Below are positions 8,140 through 17,787 of a stretch of DNA of 36,335 bases, piece by piece. The position numbers and the translations under genes are program-made. Location of the stretch: contig NZ_SNXW01000007.1 of assembly GCF_004362855.1 (NCBI RefSeq), positions 227,669-264,003 of the forward strand. Reading direction: 5' to 3'. Positions within the stretch are counted from its first letter, which is position 1; each line of letters opens with the position of its first letter. A model generated the notes under the pieces. The model saw only the letters and a program-made list of their open reading frames with translations, was not told the DNA's origin and did not search any database. Source of the DNA: Aquabacterium commune. GTDB taxonomy: Bacteria > Pseudomonadota > Gammaproteobacteria > Burkholderiales > Burkholderiaceae_C.

Positions 8140-9843
8140 TCACATCTTCTCGGGTGCGCTCACGCCCAGCAGGGCCAGACCGCTGCGCAGCACCTGGGCG
8201 GTGGCCGTCAGCAGCGCCACGCGGGCCCGTCCGAGTTCGACATCATCCACCAGGAAACGTTCCGCGGCGTAGTAGCTGTGGAAGGCGCTGGCCAGGTCGC
8301 GCAGGTAGAACGCCACGTCGTGCGGGGCCAGGCCCAGCGCGGCCGAGGTGAGCATGTCGGGGAACTCGGCAAGTTTGCTCATCAGCGCCAGTTCGGTGGG
8401 CGCGGCGAGCAGGTCCAGCTTGGCTTGCGCCAGGGCGCCGAGGTCGCCACCGGCCTTCTCGACGTACTGGGCGCGCACCGAGTGGATGCGGGCGTGGGCG
8501 TACTGGACGTAGAACACGGGGTTCTCGTCGTTTTGCTTCAAGGCCAGGTCCACGTCGAAGGTGAATTCGGTGTCGGCCTTGCGGCTGATGAGGAAGAAGC
8601 GGACGGCGTCCTTGCTGGTCCACTCGATGAGGTCGCGCAGGGTGACGTAGCTGCCGGCGCGCTTGGAGATCTTGACCTCCTCGCCGTCCTTCATCACGGT
8701 GACCATCTTGTGCAGGACGTAGTCGGGCCAGCCCTGGGGGATGCCGACGCCGGCCGCCTGCAGGCCGGCGCGCACGCGGGCGATGGTGCCGTGGTGGTCG
8801 GAGCCCTGGATGTTGACGCACTGGCCGAAGCCGCGCTCCCACTTGGCGATGTGGTAGGCCACGTCGGGCACGAAGTAGGTGTAGCCGCCGTCGGACTTGC
8901 GCATGACGCGGTCCTTGTCGTCACCGTAGTCGGTGCTGCGCAGCCACAGGGCGCCGCCTTCCTCGAAGGTCTTGCCGGCGTCTTTGAGCTTTTGCACCGC
9001 GGACTCGACCCGGCCCGAGCTGTAGAGGCTCGATTCCAGGTAGTAGTTGTCGAAACGGACGCCGAAGGCCTTCAGGTCGAGGTCCTGCTCGTGGCGCAGG
9101 TAGGCCACGGCGAACTGGCGGATGCCATCGAGGTCGTTGACGTCGCCGCTGGCGGTGAATTCGCGGTCGTCGGCCTTGACGGTTTTCCTGGCCAGGAAAT
9201 CGGCGGCGATGTCGGCGATGTAGTCGCCGTTGTAGGCCGATTCGGGCCAGTCGGCATCACCGGGCTTCAAGCCCTTCAGGCGCGCCTGGGTGGAAGCGGC
9301 CAGCGTCGCGATCTGCACGCCCGCATCGTTGTAATAGAACTCGCGCGTGACCTGCTGGCCTTGCGTTTCGAACAGATTGCACAGCGCGTCGCCCAGGGCG
9401 CCCTGGCGGCCGTGGCCGACGTGCAGCGGACCGGTGGGGTTGGCCGAGACGAACTCGACCAGCACCTTGTGCGCGTTGGCCGGCTGCCAGCCGAACTGGT
9501 CGCCCGCCTGGAAGACGTCGGCGACGACGCTTTGCTTGGCGGCAGGCTTGAGGCGCAGGTTGATGAAACCCGGGCCGGCGATCTCGATGGGCAGCGTCAC
9601 CCACTGCTGCACGGCTGGCTGGGCTTCGAGCGCGGCCACCAGGGCCGTGGCCAGCTCGCGCGGGTTCTTCTTGAGCGGCTTGGCCAGCTGCATGGCGGCG
9701 GTCACGGCCAGGTCGCCGTGGGCGGCTTGTTTGGGCGCCTCGAAGACGGGCGCAGGCAGGGTGCCGGCAGCGGCGGCCTCAGGGGCCACCTGGCGCAGGG
9801 CGTCGCCCAGGGCAGAAAGAAGGTCACGCTTGGCTTGGATCAT
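8140..9843 (-). CDS. argS: arginyl-tRNA synthetase
   Basis: A 567-residue class I aminoacyl-tRNA synthetase charging tRNA-Arg. Visible features are the N-terminal ArgRS domain ([20 protein letters not shown]), the HIGH-type ATP-binding motif in [20 protein letters not shown], the characteristic YYNDAG, the KMSKS-like region [10 protein letters not shown] and the C-terminal anticodon-binding helical domain ([16 protein letters not shown]). The ATG at 9843 gives the expected start ([16 protein letters not shown]); the frame is open upstream to 10116 but that sequence is not ArgRS. It is first in the leftward block, divergent from the kinase gene across 160 bp. Confidence 0.97.
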   Translation of the reverse strand: MIQAKRDLLSALGDALRQVAPEAAAAGTLPAPVFEAPKQAAHGDLAVTAAMQLAKPLKKNPRELATALVAALEAQPAVQQWVTLPIEIAGPGFINLRLKPAAKQSVVADVFQAGDQFGWQPANAHKVLVEFVSANPTGPLHVGHGRQGALGDALCNLFETQGQQVTREFYYNDAGVQIATLAASTQARLKGLKPGDADWPESAYNGDYIADIAADFLARKTVKADDREFTASGDVNDLDGIRQFAVAYLRHEQDLDLKAFGVRFDNYYLESSLYSSGRVESAVQKLKDAGKTFEEGGALWLRSTDYGDDKDRVMRKSDGGYTYFVPDVAYHIAKWERGFGQCVNIQGSDHHGTIARVRAGLQAAGVGIPQGWPDYVLHKMVTVMKDGEEVKISKRAGSYVTLRDLIEWTSKDAVRFFLISRKADTEFTFDVDLALKQNDENPVFYVQYAHARIHSVRAQYVEKAGGDLGALAQAKLDLLAAPTELALMSKLAEFPDMLTSAALGLAPHDVAFYLRDLASAFHSYYAAERFLVDDVELGRARVALLTATAQVLRSGLALLGVSAPEKM

Positions 9844-10003
9844 GGGCGGGATTCTACGAGGCGGCGCCCCCTCGGGCGCGAGGTCGGTTGGCGCCAGAGG
9901 GCGGAAATGCCCGGGCCGGCGCGGCTTTTTTGGCCACTCAAGCCCGGCCCAGCGTGACAAGATGCACAACATGAAGCGCATCAGATAACGGCATCGCACG
10001 AGC

Positions 10004-11320
10004 ATGGACGTCAGCACGATCGGCAAGTACCGGGTCCTCCAGAGGCTGGGCGAAGGCGCCACCAGCGAGGTCTTCCTGGGCCGCGACGACTTCCACGACC
10101 GCGAAGTCGCCATCAAGCGGGTGCGCGCCAGCGCCCTGGGCGATGCGGTCGATGGCCCCGTCTATGCGCGCTTCTTCGCCGCCGAAGCCGCCTTGGTGGG
10201 CCGCCTGCAGCACCCCAACGTCGTGCAGATTTTCGACGCGGTGGCCGACCCGACCTCGCCCTATGTGGTGATGGAGTACGTGCCGGGCACCACGCTGCGC
10301 AGCTTCTGCCGACCGGACCAGCTCCTGCCGCTGGAGCTGATCGTGGAAATCGGCTTCAAGTGCGCGATGGCGCTGGGCTATGTGTACCGCCAGGGCCTCA
10401 TCCACCGGGACGTGAAGCCGGCCAACATCCTGGCGCTGACCAACGCGCAAGGCATGGTCACCGACGTGAAGATCAGCGATTTCGGCAGCGTGCTGAACAT
10501 GACGGCGGACTCGACCCAGGTGCACAAGGTCGGCTCACTGGCCTACATGGCACCCGAGCAGCTCGACGGCCAGGTGCTGGACAGCCGCGCCGACATGTAC
10601 GCGCTCGGAGCCGTGCTCTACCACCTGGTGGCGGGCCGCCCGCCTTTCGATGCGCCCTCCCAGGCTGCGCTCATGAACCTGATCTACAACGAGGCGCCCA
10701 CGCCCCTGTCCGGCCTGCGCGCCGGCGTGAACCCGGCCGTCGATGGCGTCATCCTCAAGGCCCTGGCCAAGAACCCCAACGACCGCTACCCCAACTGGGA
10801 CGCCTTCGCGCAGGCGCTCTCGGGGCTGATCTCGGACCACCAGGTGCCCCGCGGCCACCTGCAGGGTGTGCTCGACTCGGAGCGCTTCAACCTGCTGCGT
10901 GCGCTCGACTTCTTCTCGCAGTTCGGCGATGTGGAGCTGTGGGAGGTGGTGCACCGCGCGCGCTGGCAGCGTTTCGCCTTCGGCCATGCCCTCTACCGGC
11001 GTGGCGAGGAGGGGCGCAGCTTCCACATCATGGCCCAGGGCAGCGTGGAGGTGTACCGCAACAACAAGCGCGTGGCCCTGCTGGGCGCGGGCACCTCGGT
11101 GGGCGAGATGGCCTACCTGGCACCCAGCCCCGAACTGCGCAAGCACAGCACCGACGTGGTGGTGACCGAGCCGGCCACCACGATTTCGTTCACGCCCGAG
11201 GCCATGCAGCAACTCAGCCCGGCCTGCCGCCACCTGTTCGACGAGGCCTTCATCCGCGTGCTGGTGCGGCGCCTGCATGCGGCCCACGAGGCCCTGGCGC
11301 ACCCGCGGCGCATCATGTGA
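10004..11320 (+). CDS. Ser/Thr protein kinase fused to a cyclic-nucleotide-binding-like domain
   Basis: The 438-residue protein has a complete Hanks-type kinase domain (about 7-275). The glycine loop is GEGATSEV (16-23), the ATP lysine is VAIK (K38), the catalytic loop is HRDVKPAN (134-141, D136), DFG is at 159-161 and APE at 183-185. After a linker, residues about 305-430 look like a CRP/cNMP-binding fold ([36 protein letters not shown] ... [12 protein letters not shown]). No transmembrane helix follows, so it is probably cytoplasmic. All catalytic residues are present, so it should be active. Ligand and substrates are unknown; whether the C-terminal pocket binds cAMP or cGMP cannot be told from sequence alone. 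It appears monocistronic. Confidence 0.9.
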   Translation: MDVSTIGKYRVLQRLGEGATSEVFLGRDDFHDREVAIKRVRASALGDAVDGPVYARFFAAEAALVGRLQHPNVVQIFDAVADPTSPYVVMEYVPGTTLRSFCRPDQLLPLELIVEIGFKCAMALGYVYRQGLIHRDVKPANILALTNAQGMVTDVKISDFGSVLNMTADSTQVHKVGSLAYMAPEQLDGQVLDSRADMYALGAVLYHLVAGRPPFDAPSQAALMNLIYNEAPTPLSGLRAGVNPAVDGVILKALAKNPNDRYPNWDAFAQALSGLISDHQVPRGHLQGVLDSERFNLLRALDFFSQFGDVELWEVVHRARWQRFAFGHALYRRGEEGRSFHIMAQGSVEVYRNNKRVALLGAGTSVGEMAYLAPSPELRKHSTDVVVTEPATTISFTPEAMQQLSPACRHLFDEAFIRVLVRRLHAAHEALAHPRRIM

Positions 11321-11453
11321 GCCACACGGGCGATGCCGCCCGGGCGACTGTCATCCGGGGCACGATGCGGCGCGTTACATTGGGATCAGGTCGTGCCTTC
11401 CCTCGTTCGTTCCCGGCCTGCCAACCACCCCACTCAATTCCTAGGAGTTCGAC

Positions 11454-11717
11454 ATGCGTGCACTGATCGCCACCGCCGTTCTGGCCCTGATGTCCACCCT
11501 GGCCCACGCCGATCCGGCCTGTGATGCCAAGGCCGCCGAAAAGAAGCTGGCGGGCGCCGCCAAGAACAGCTTCATCAAGAAGTGTGAGAAGGACGCAGGC
11601 GGTGCGGGCCCAGCCTGTGCCGCCAAGGCCGTGGACAAGAACGGCAAGGCCCTGGCCGGCGCCGCCAAGAACAGCTTCATCAAGAAGTGCGAGAAAGAAG
11701 CCGCTGCGGCCAAGTGA
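11454..11717 (+). CDS. PsiF-repeat small secreted protein
   Basis: An 87-residue protein with a Sec signal peptide (MRALIATAVLALMSTLAHA, cleavage near 19) followed by two tandem PsiF repeats sharing the core AAKNSFIKKCEK (about residues 34-45 and 70-81). Each repeat has two cysteines. The family is named after E. coli PsiF, a phosphate-starvation-inducible protein of unknown function. A good ribosome site (CCTAGGAG) precedes the ATG and a strong terminator follows the stop. No Pho box was recognised in the 133 bp upstream, though I could only scan by eye. Confidence 0.85.
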   Translation: MRALIATAVLALMSTLAHADPACDAKAAEKKLAGAAKNSFIKKCEKDAGGAGPACAAKAVDKNGKALAGAAKNSFIKKCEKEAAAAK

Positions 11718-11750
11718 GCCCAGGGCCCAGGCCCATGGACTGAATCTGCC

Positions 11751-11772
11751 AGCCGCCTTCGGGCGGCTTTTT
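11751..11772 (+). terminator. intrinsic terminator after the PsiF-repeat gene
   Basis: AGCCGCC, a TTCG-type loop, GGCGGCT and a run of five T's. It sits 33 bp after the PsiF stop and just before the end of the convergent LysR gene. Confidence 0.85.
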
Positions 11773-11776
11773 CATG

Positions 11777-12700
11777 TCAGGACCTGGGGTCAGCGGCTTT
11801 GCGCCAGTAGCCGGCATCGCCGTAGGTGGCCTTGATGAAATCGATCCACAGGCTCAAGCGCAGCGGCAGGTGCTTGCGCTGCGGGAAGACGGCGTAGATG
11901 CCATTCGGGGGCGCGGCGAATTCGTCGAGCACGCTCACCAGCCGGCCGGCGCGCACATCGGCCTCGACCTCCCACCACGAGCGCCAGGCCAGGCCCAGGC
12001 CCTCCAGGCACCAGGCGTGCAGCACCTGGCCGTCGGAACAGTCCAGCCGGGGCGCGGGCCGCACGTGCACCACCTGGCCATCGGCCGTGAAGGCCCAGCC
12101 GCGCGTCTGGCCCGCCTCGGAGCTCAAGGCCAGGCAGGCGTGGCGGACGATGTCGGACGGATGCGCGGGCATGCCGTGGGCCGCGACGTAAGTCGGGCTG
12201 GCCACGCACAGGCGGCGGTTGTCGGCCAGGCGCACGCTGATGAGGCTGGAGTCGGGCAGGTCGCCCACACGCACGGCGCAGTCGAAACCTTCGTTGACCA
12301 GGTCCACCATGCGGTCCGAGAGGTTCAGGGAGACCGACACCTCCGGGTGCTGGGCCGCGAAACGCGGCACCAGGGGCGCCACGTGCCGACGCCCGAAACC
12401 CGCTGGCGCGGTGATGCGCAGGTGCCCGCTGGCCTTCAAGCCGCCCGCACTGACGCTGGCCTCGGCGCTGGCCAGGTCGGACAGCAGACGCTGGGCGTCT
12501 TCCAGGAAAGCCGTGCCCTCGTGCGTCAGGGTGATGCGCCGCGTGGTGCGCACCAGCAGCTTGACGCCCAGGCGCTCCTCCAGCGCATCGATGCGCCGCC
12601 CCACGACCGCGGGCGCGATGCCCTCGACGGCCGCGGCGGCGGTCAGGCTGCCGCGCACGGCCACGCCGACGAAGGATTCAATCTGCTTGAGTCGGTCCAT
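11777..12700 (-). CDS. LysR family transcriptional regulator (divergent from glcB)
   Basis: A 307-residue LysR-type regulator. It has an N-terminal winged HTH (about 1-60: FVGVAVRGSLTAAAA, GRRIDALEERLGVKLLVRTTR) and a C-terminal effector-binding domain in two lobes (GHLRITAPAGFGRRHVAP, then GFDCAVRVGDLPDSSL). The signature resembles the large CrgA/PA0477-like subgroup. It is transcribed away from malate synthase G across 253 bp, the usual layout in which a LysR protein controls the divergent gene and itself. A role in glyoxylate/glycolate metabolism is therefore inferred from position only. The effector is unknown. Confidence 0.9.
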   Translation of the reverse strand: MDRLKQIESFVGVAVRGSLTAAAAVEGIAPAVVGRRIDALEERLGVKLLVRTTRRITLTHEGTAFLEDAQRLLSDLASAEASVSAGGLKASGHLRITAPAGFGRRHVAPLVPRFAAQHPEVSVSLNLSDRMVDLVNEGFDCAVRVGDLPDSSLISVRLADNRRLCVASPTYVAAHGMPAHPSDIVRHACLALSSEAGQTRGWAFTADGQVVHVRPAPRLDCSDGQVLHAWCLEGLGLAWRSWWEVEADVRAGRLVSVLDEFAAPPNGIYAVFPQRKHLPLRLSLWIDFIKATYGDAGYWRKAADPRS

Positions 12701-12854
12701 GGCTCTCCAGCGCTGGTCGAACAGGGCAAGGCAGGGGCAAGGTCACGCCCGGCCCCGCCACCGCCCGGAGCGGTCCATGGTGGGTGGCGGCGCGGCAAAA
12801 CACAAGCGCATCTCCCACAGGTCATCCCCCCTGGCTGACCCTGATTTTAACTCT

Positions 12855-12890
12855 CAGGTCATGAATCAATGACTTTTTAAGATCTTAATG
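12855..12890. promoter_or_regulatory. palindromes in the lysR-glcB intergenic region
   Basis: A perfect 12-bp palindrome TTAAGATCTTAA lies at 12877-12888, and an adjacent dyad TCAT-N6-ATGA at about 12859-12872, in the most AT-rich stretch between the divergent lysR and glcB genes. The position 66 bp upstream of the glcB start suits a regulator site, although LysR proteins more often use T-N11-A dyads. Operator function is inferred. Confidence 0.4.
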
Positions 12891-12953
12891 TCGCGATTGG
12901 TATCGAATAAACTGCCGCCATCGCATCTGTTTCCTGACTTCCGAAGGGTTTCC

Positions 12954-15161
12954 ATGACCGCACGCACCACCGTCCACGGCCTGCAAGTCGCCACCGAGCT
13001 GTTCCGTTTCGTCGAAGACCAGGTGCTGCCCGGCACCGGCGTGGACAGCGCCAAGTTCTGGGCCGGCTTTGACGCCATCGTCAGCGACCTGGCCCCCAAG
13101 AACGCCGCCCTGCTGGCCGAGCGCGACCGCATCCAGACCGAGATGGACCAGTGGCACACCGCCCACCCCGGCCCCATCTCCGACATGGCCGCCTACCGCG
13201 CCTTCCTGGAGAAGATCGGCTACACCGTGCCCGTGCCCGCCGATGTCAAGGTGACCACATCGAACGTGGACGCCGAACTGGCCACGCAAGCCGGCCCGCA
13301 GCTGGTGGTGCCCATCCTGAACGCGCGCTACGCCCTGAACGCCGCCAACGCCCGCTGGGGCAGCCTGTACGACGCCCTGTACGGCACCGACGCCATCCCC
13401 GAGACCGATGGCGCCGACAAGGGCAAGGGCTACAACCCGGTGCGTGGCGCCAAGGTCATCGCCTGGGCCCGCAACTTCCTGGACCAGTCCGCCCCGCTGG
13501 AAGGCGCGTCGCACAAGGCATCGGCCGGCTACCGTGTGGAAGGTGGCAAGCTCGTCGTCGCCCTGAGCAACGGCAAAACCACCGGCTTGCAGAACCCCGA
13601 GCAGTTCGTCGGCTTCCAGGGTGACGCCGCCGCGCCCACCAGCGTCCTGCTGGTCAACAACGGACTGCACATCGACGTCCAGATCAACCGTGACACCGCC
13701 ATCGGCAAGACCGACGCGGCCGGCGTGTCCGACCTGGTGCTGGAATCGGCCCTGTCCACCATCCTGGACCTGGAAGACTCGGTCGCCGCCGTGGACGCCG
13801 AAGACAAGGTGCTGGGCTACAGCAACTGGCTGGGCATCCAGAAGGGCACGCTGACCGAGGAAGTCGCCAAGGGTGGCAAGACCTTTGTGCGCAAGCTGAA
13901 CGCCGACCGCGTGTACACCGGCGTGTCCAATGGTCAAGTGGGCGGCGAAGTCAAGCTGCACGGCCGTTCGCTGATGTTCGTGCGCAATGTCGGCCACCTG
14001 ATGACCAACCCGGCCATCCTGTGGGGCGCGGAAGGCAAGGAGATTCCCGAAGGCATCATGGACGCCGTGGTGACCACCACCATCGCCCTGCACGACCTGC
14101 AAGGCCGCGGTCAGATCGACGGCAAGCAGATCAACAACTCGCGCAAAGGCTCGGTTTACATCGTCAAGCCCAAGATGCACGGCCCCGCCGAAGTGGCCTT
14201 CGCCGCCGAGTTGTTCTCACGCGTGGAGCAGCTACTGGGCCTGCCCGACAGCACCGTCAAGCTGGGCATCATGGACGAAGAGCGCCGCACCTCGGCCAAC
14301 CTGAAGGCCTGCATCGCTGCCGCGTCCAGCCGCGTGGCCTTCATCAACACCGGCTTCCTGGACCGCACCGGCGACGAGATGCACACCGCCATGCTGGCCG
14401 GCCCGATGATGCGCAAGGGCGACATCAAGGGCAGCGACTGGATCGCCGCCTACGAGCGCCGCAACGTGCTGATCGGTCTGCAATGCGGCCTGCGTGGCCG
14501 CGCCCAGATCGGCAAGGGCATGTGGGCCATGCCCGACCTGATGGCCGAGATGCTCAAGCAGAAGATCGGTCACCCCAAGGCCGGCGCCAACACCGCCTGG
14601 ACGCCCTCGCCCACCGCCGCCACGCTGCACGCCACCCACTACCATCAGGTGAACGTGGCCGCCGTGCAGCTGGAGATCGAGAAGTCGGGCGAAGAGCCGC
14701 AAAGCCTGATGGACAAGCTGCTGACCATCCCCGTGGCCGCACAAGCCAACTGGTCGGACGCCGAGAAGCAGCAGGAAGTGGACAACAACATCCAGGGCAT
14801 CCTGGGTTACGTGGTGCGCTGGATCGACCAAGGCGTCGGTTGCTCCAAGGTGCCCGACATCCACAACGTCGGCCTGATGGAGGACCGCGCCACGCTGCGC
14901 ATCTCCAGCCAGCACGTGGCCAACTGGCTGCACCACGGCGTGGTGACCGAGGCACAAGTGCGTGACAGCTTCAAGCGCATGGCCGCCGTGGTGGACGGCC
15001 AGAACGCGGGCGACGCCGCCTACAAGAGCCTGGTGGCCAACCCCAACGGTGCGGCCTTCCAAGCCTCGCTGGACCTGGTCTTCAAGGGCAAGGAACAGCC
15101 CTCGGGTTACACCGAGCCGCTGCTGCATGCTTGGCGTTTGAAGGTCAAGGCGCAAGGCTGA
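12954..15161 (+). CDS. glcB: malate synthase G
   Basis: A 735-residue malate synthase G, condensing acetyl-CoA and glyoxylate to malate in the glyoxylate shunt and glycolate pathway. Length matches the monomeric G isoform (about 725) and not the shorter A form. Recognisable segments are [35 protein letters not shown] (acidic residues near the Mg site), [37 protein letters not shown] and the C-terminal catalytic-base region [18 protein letters not shown]. The ATG at 12954 has GAAGGG at good spacing and the family's N-terminus; an in-frame ATG at 12888 lies on the intergenic palindrome and is less likely. No isocitrate lyase gene is nearby. Confidence 0.97.
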   Translation: MTARTTVHGLQVATELFRFVEDQVLPGTGVDSAKFWAGFDAIVSDLAPKNAALLAERDRIQTEMDQWHTAHPGPISDMAAYRAFLEKIGYTVPVPADVKVTTSNVDAELATQAGPQLVVPILNARYALNAANARWGSLYDALYGTDAIPETDGADKGKGYNPVRGAKVIAWARNFLDQSAPLEGASHKASAGYRVEGGKLVVALSNGKTTGLQNPEQFVGFQGDAAAPTSVLLVNNGLHIDVQINRDTAIGKTDAAGVSDLVLESALSTILDLEDSVAAVDAEDKVLGYSNWLGIQKGTLTEEVAKGGKTFVRKLNADRVYTGVSNGQVGGEVKLHGRSLMFVRNVGHLMTNPAILWGAEGKEIPEGIMDAVVTTTIALHDLQGRGQIDGKQINNSRKGSVYIVKPKMHGPAEVAFAAELFSRVEQLLGLPDSTVKLGIMDEERRTSANLKACIAAASSRVAFINTGFLDRTGDEMHTAMLAGPMMRKGDIKGSDWIAAYERRNVLIGLQCGLRGRAQIGKGMWAMPDLMAEMLKQKIGHPKAGANTAWTPSPTAATLHATHYHQVNVAAVQLEIEKSGEEPQSLMDKLLTIPVAAQANWSDAEKQQEVDNNIQGILGYVVRWIDQGVGCSKVPDIHNVGLMEDRATLRISSQHVANWLHHGVVTEAQVRDSFKRMAAVVDGQNAGDAAYKSLVANPNGAAFQASLDLVFKGKEQPSGYTEPLLHAWRLKVKAQG

Positions 15162-15187
15162 TGCGGATTGCCGCGTTCAGCTGCATG

Positions 15188-15213
15188 ACGGCACCCTTCA
15201 GGGTGCCGTTTTT
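15188..15213 (+). terminator. intrinsic terminator after glcB
   Basis: ACGGCACCC, a TTCA loop, GGGTGCCGT and a T-run, 26 bp after the glcB stop. A perfect 9-bp stem. Confidence 0.9.
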
Positions 15214-15343
15214 CATTCCCTCGCCATCCCCATCCAAATGGGTGATGCCATTCGCTGAACCACAGCCGTTACATTGTTCGACCGGTCCGCTCGCAGGGCC
15301 GCTTCACTACTTCCATCACCACAAGTCTCAGGGAGACCGTTCA

Positions 15344-16030
15344 ATGAAGTTCAACACACGCCTGCAGTCGTTTGCCATCGCTGCAGCCCTGTCTCTGCCA
15401 ATGCTGCTGAGCGGCTGCGCCACCGAATCCTCGCAAGCCCTGGCTGTGCAGAAAACACAGGTGTCCACCAAGGCGTACAGCGGCGCACGCTCGCCCATCG
15501 CCGTGGGCAAGTTCGACAACCGCTCCAGCTACCTGCGTGGCGTGTTCTCCGACGGCGTCGACCGCCTCGGCAGCCAAGCCAAGACCATCCTGATCACCCA
15601 CCTGCAGCAAACCAACCGCTTCAATGTGCTGGACCGCGACAACATGGCGGAGATCAAGCAGGAAGCCGCCATCCAAGGCGCGGCGCAAAAGCTCAAAGGT
15701 GCAGATTTCGTGGTGACCGGCGACGTGACCGAGTTCGGCCGCAAGGAAGTCGGTGATCACCAGCTCTTCGGCATTCTGGGCCGTGGCAAGACGCAAGTGG
15801 CCTACGCCAAGGTCGCCCTGAACATCGTCAACACCCGCACTTCCGAGGTTGTTTACTCGGTGCAAGGCGCAGGCGAGTACGCCCTGTCCAACCGCGAGAT
15901 CATCGGCTTCGGCGGCACGGCCAGCTATGACTCGACGCTGAACGGCAAGGTGCTGGACCTGGCCATCCGCGAAGCCGTGGAGCGCCTGGGCGAAGCCATC
16001 GACTCCGGCGCCTTCAAGCCCGCACAGTGA
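15344..16030 (+). CDS. CsgG/HfaB family outer-membrane-associated lipoprotein
   Basis: A 228-residue lipoprotein: signal peptide with lipobox LLSGC (Cys near residue 21), then a CsgG-type domain (SPIAVGKFDNRSSYLRG, AKTILITHLQQTNRFNVLDRDNM, GADFVVTGDVTEFGR, VALNIVNTRTSEVVYSVQGAGEY). CsgG forms an export pore for curli. The shorter relatives in this three-gene arrangement, as in the Neisseria NMB1162-1164 type cluster, are of unknown function. The ATG at 15344 has CAGGGAGA upstream. It is the first gene of a tight operon with the next two lipoproteins. There are no curli subunit genes nearby, so a true curli exporter is unlikely. Confidence 0.85.
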   Translation: MKFNTRLQSFAIAAALSLPMLLSGCATESSQALAVQKTQVSTKAYSGARSPIAVGKFDNRSSYLRGVFSDGVDRLGSQAKTILITHLQQTNRFNVLDRDNMAEIKQEAAIQGAAQKLKGADFVVTGDVTEFGRKEVGDHQLFGILGRGKTQVAYAKVALNIVNTRTSEVVYSVQGAGEYALSNREIIGFGGTASYDSTLNGKVLDLAIREAVERLGEAIDSGAFKPAQ

Positions 16031-16041
16031 GGAGCCCGTCC

Positions 16042-16413
16042 ATGACATCCAGCCACATCACGCGGCAGGCAGCGGGCTGCTGCCTGCTCGCCGCCATCGG
16101 GCTCACGGGTTGCGCCGGGCCGAAGCCACTCTATGAATGGAATGGCTACCAGCCTCAGGTGTATGCACACCTCAAGGGCCAAGGTAAAGGCCCCGAAGAG
16201 CAGATTCTGGCCATGGAAGAGGGTGTTCAAAAGGCCGCCGCCAAGGGGGCCAAGCTGCCGCCTGGCTACCACGCCCACCTCGGCTTGCTGTACCTGAACA
16301 CCGGCCGCACCAACCAGGCCGTGGCAGCGCTGAACCAGGAAAAGGCGCAGTTCCCGGAATCGACGAAGTACATCGACTTCCTGCTCAACAACATGAAAAA
16401 GAACGGGAGCTGA
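16042..16413 (+). CDS. DUF4810 family lipoprotein
   Basis: A 123-residue lipoprotein with lipobox GLTGC (Cys near residue 24) and the DUF4810 pattern PLYEWNGYQPQVYAHLKGQGKGPEEQI, then a short TPR-like helical pair (PGYHAHLGLLYLNTGRTNQAVAALNQEKAQFPES). The ATG at 16042 has GAGGAG 8 nt upstream; a GTG at 16027 overlapping the previous stop is possible but has no ribosome site. It starts 11 bp after the CsgG-like gene and ends one base before the next start codon, so translation is coupled. A small periplasmic scaffold or partner of its neighbours is inferred. Confidence 0.85.
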   Translation: MTSSHITRQAAGCCLLAAIGLTGCAGPKPLYEWNGYQPQVYAHLKGQGKGPEEQILAMEEGVQKAAAKGAKLPPGYHAHLGLLYLNTGRTNQAVAALNQEKAQFPESTKYIDFLLNNMKKNGS

Positions 16414-16414
16414 C

Positions 16415-17086
16415 ATGATGAGTTCATCCCTGTATCGATTGGCTGCCATGGGTGTCCTGGCCGCCGCACTGGCCGGTTGTGCGGCCCCCAAGAAGACGGA
16501 CTACACCGCCTTCCGCCAAGCCAAACCTGCATCCATCCTCGTTCTGCCGCCGCTGAACGAATCGCCCGACGTGAACGCCACGTTCAGCGTCCTGGCACAG
16601 GCCACTTACCCGCTCGCCGAAGCTGGTTATTACGTGATGCCTGTGACCCTGGTTGCCGAGACCTTTCACCAGAATGGCCTGAGCAATCCGCCGGAGATGC
16701 ATGCGGTGGCCCCGACCAAGCTCAAGGAGATTTTCGGTGCGGACACCGCGCTGTACATCAAGGTGACGCGTTACGGCACCACCTACACCGTGCTGAGCAG
16801 TGCCGCCATCGTGAGCGCAGAAGCGCAGCTGGTGGACCTGTCCACTGGCACGCAACTCTGGAGCGGCAAGGCCTCGGCGTCCAGCGACGAAGGTGGCAAC
16901 AACTCGGGTGGTGGGTTGGTCGGCCTGCTGGTGACTGCCCTTGTCAAGCAGGTGCTCAACAGCGTGACCGACGCCTCGCACCCTGTGGCAGGCGTTGCCA
17001 GCGCACGGCTGCTGTCTGCGGGACACCCCAACGGTATTTTGTATGGCCCGAGATCGCCGAAGTACGGCTCTGACGCGGCGAACTGA
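16415..17086 (+). CDS. DUF799 (GNA1162-like) lipoprotein
   Basis: A 223-residue lipoprotein with lipobox ALAGC (Cys near residue 22) and the DUF799 pattern: KPASILVLPPLNESPDVNATFSVLAQATYPLAEAGYYVMPV, FGADTALYIKVTRYGTTYTV, AQLVDLSTGTQLWSGKA. The family includes the meningococcal surface antigen GNA1162, whose fold resembles TolB/transport-auxiliary domains. It is the last gene of the lipoprotein operon, followed by a strong bidirectional terminator. Together the three lipoproteins probably form one envelope complex; its cargo is unknown. Confidence 0.87.
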   Translation: MMSSSLYRLAAMGVLAAALAGCAAPKKTDYTAFRQAKPASILVLPPLNESPDVNATFSVLAQATYPLAEAGYYVMPVTLVAETFHQNGLSNPPEMHAVAPTKLKEIFGADTALYIKVTRYGTTYTVLSSAAIVSAEAQLVDLSTGTQLWSGKASASSDEGGNNSGGGLVGLLVTALVKQVLNSVTDASHPVAGVASARLLSAGHPNGILYGPRSPKYGSDAAN

Positions 17087-17123
17087 CGCCAGCCGCGGGC
17101 CGACGAAACCGCAGGCCCCAGAA

Positions 17124-17150
17124 AAAAGGCACCCCGAGGGGTGCCTTTTC
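17124..17150. terminator. bidirectional intrinsic terminator
   Basis: AAAAGGCACCCC and GGGGTGCCTTTT form a 12-bp stem with a tiny loop, flanked by A's on the left and T's on the right. It can end the lipoprotein operon from the left and the beta-barrel gene from the right. Confidence 0.92.
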
Positions 17151-17166
17151 TTCATCCGCGTTTGGC

Positions 17167-17724
17167 TCAGAAAGCGTACTGCACGCCAGCGCTCAGCAGG
17201 CGGACGGAAACGGTCTCGCCTTCGACCTTGGCGTCGGTGAAGTCGGCTCCCACGGTCAGGCGCAGTTGCTTGTTCAGCGCGTACTCGGCGCCCAGGCCCA
17301 GGTAGGGCTTGGTCGAGTTGTAGCTCTCGGAATCGCTGAAGCCAAATGCAGATGCGGTGACCTTGCTCTTGAGCATCGCGAGGCCCACACGGCCCACCAG
17401 GGACACCTCGGGGGTGATGTTGTGACGCAGGGCTGCTGCCAGCAGGAAGCCGGACGACTCGCCCTTGACGTCCACGTTGATGCCGCTTTCAATCACACGT
17501 GCCTTGACCTTGCCGAAGTCGATGTAGGAGGCTTCGAGAGCCACCAGGGGGTTGAGCTGGTAGCCAGCGGTCAGCTTGTAGCCGGTGTCCGACTTGTCGC
17601 AGCTCACCGTGTCAGAGCAATCGACGTCGATGCGGGCTTGACCCAGATTGCCAGCCACGTAGACCTGGGCCGAGGCAGCAGACATGGTGCCGATCAGTGC
17701 GACGGCCAGAGCGATTTTCTTCAT
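17167..17724 (-). CDS. small outer-membrane beta-barrel protein (intact paralogue)
   Basis: A 185-residue protein: Sec signal peptide MKKIALAVALIGTMSAASA, then Q and alternating beta strands typical of an OmpA-like/opacity 8-strand barrel (VALEASYIDFGKV, PYLGLGAEYALNKQLRLTVGADFTD), ending in VRLLSAGVQYAF with the terminal Phe used for outer-membrane insertion. Two cysteines (DCSDTVSCDKSD) could form a disulfide in the first loop. The ATG is preceded by AGGAG. It is the best preserved member of a three-copy tandem array that continues upstream to 18919. Function unknown; OmpW-like or adhesin roles are possible. Confidence 0.85.
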   Translation of the reverse strand: MKKIALAVALIGTMSAASAQVYVAGNLGQARIDVDCSDTVSCDKSDTGYKLTAGYQLNPLVALEASYIDFGKVKARVIESGINVDVKGESSGFLLAAALRHNITPEVSLVGRVGLAMLKSKVTASAFGFSDSESYNSTKPYLGLGAEYALNKQLRLTVGADFTDAKVEGETVSVRLLSAGVQYAF

Positions 17725-17787
17725 AGGAACTCCTGTGGGTTATGGGTGGCCTCAATGGGCCACGGGTAAGGATCCGACCGAAACCGG

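Noticed and set aside
8089..9957. A 622-codon open frame antisense to argS
   Set aside because: It is a mirror of argS codon structure in high-GC DNA. The translation is low-complexity (Gly/Val/Ala/His-rich) and has no family likeness or ribosome site.
12888..12953. An upstream in-frame ATG for glcB at 12888
   Set aside because: It would overlap the intergenic palindrome, lacks a ribosome site and adds 22 residues not found in the family; the ATG at 12954 has both.
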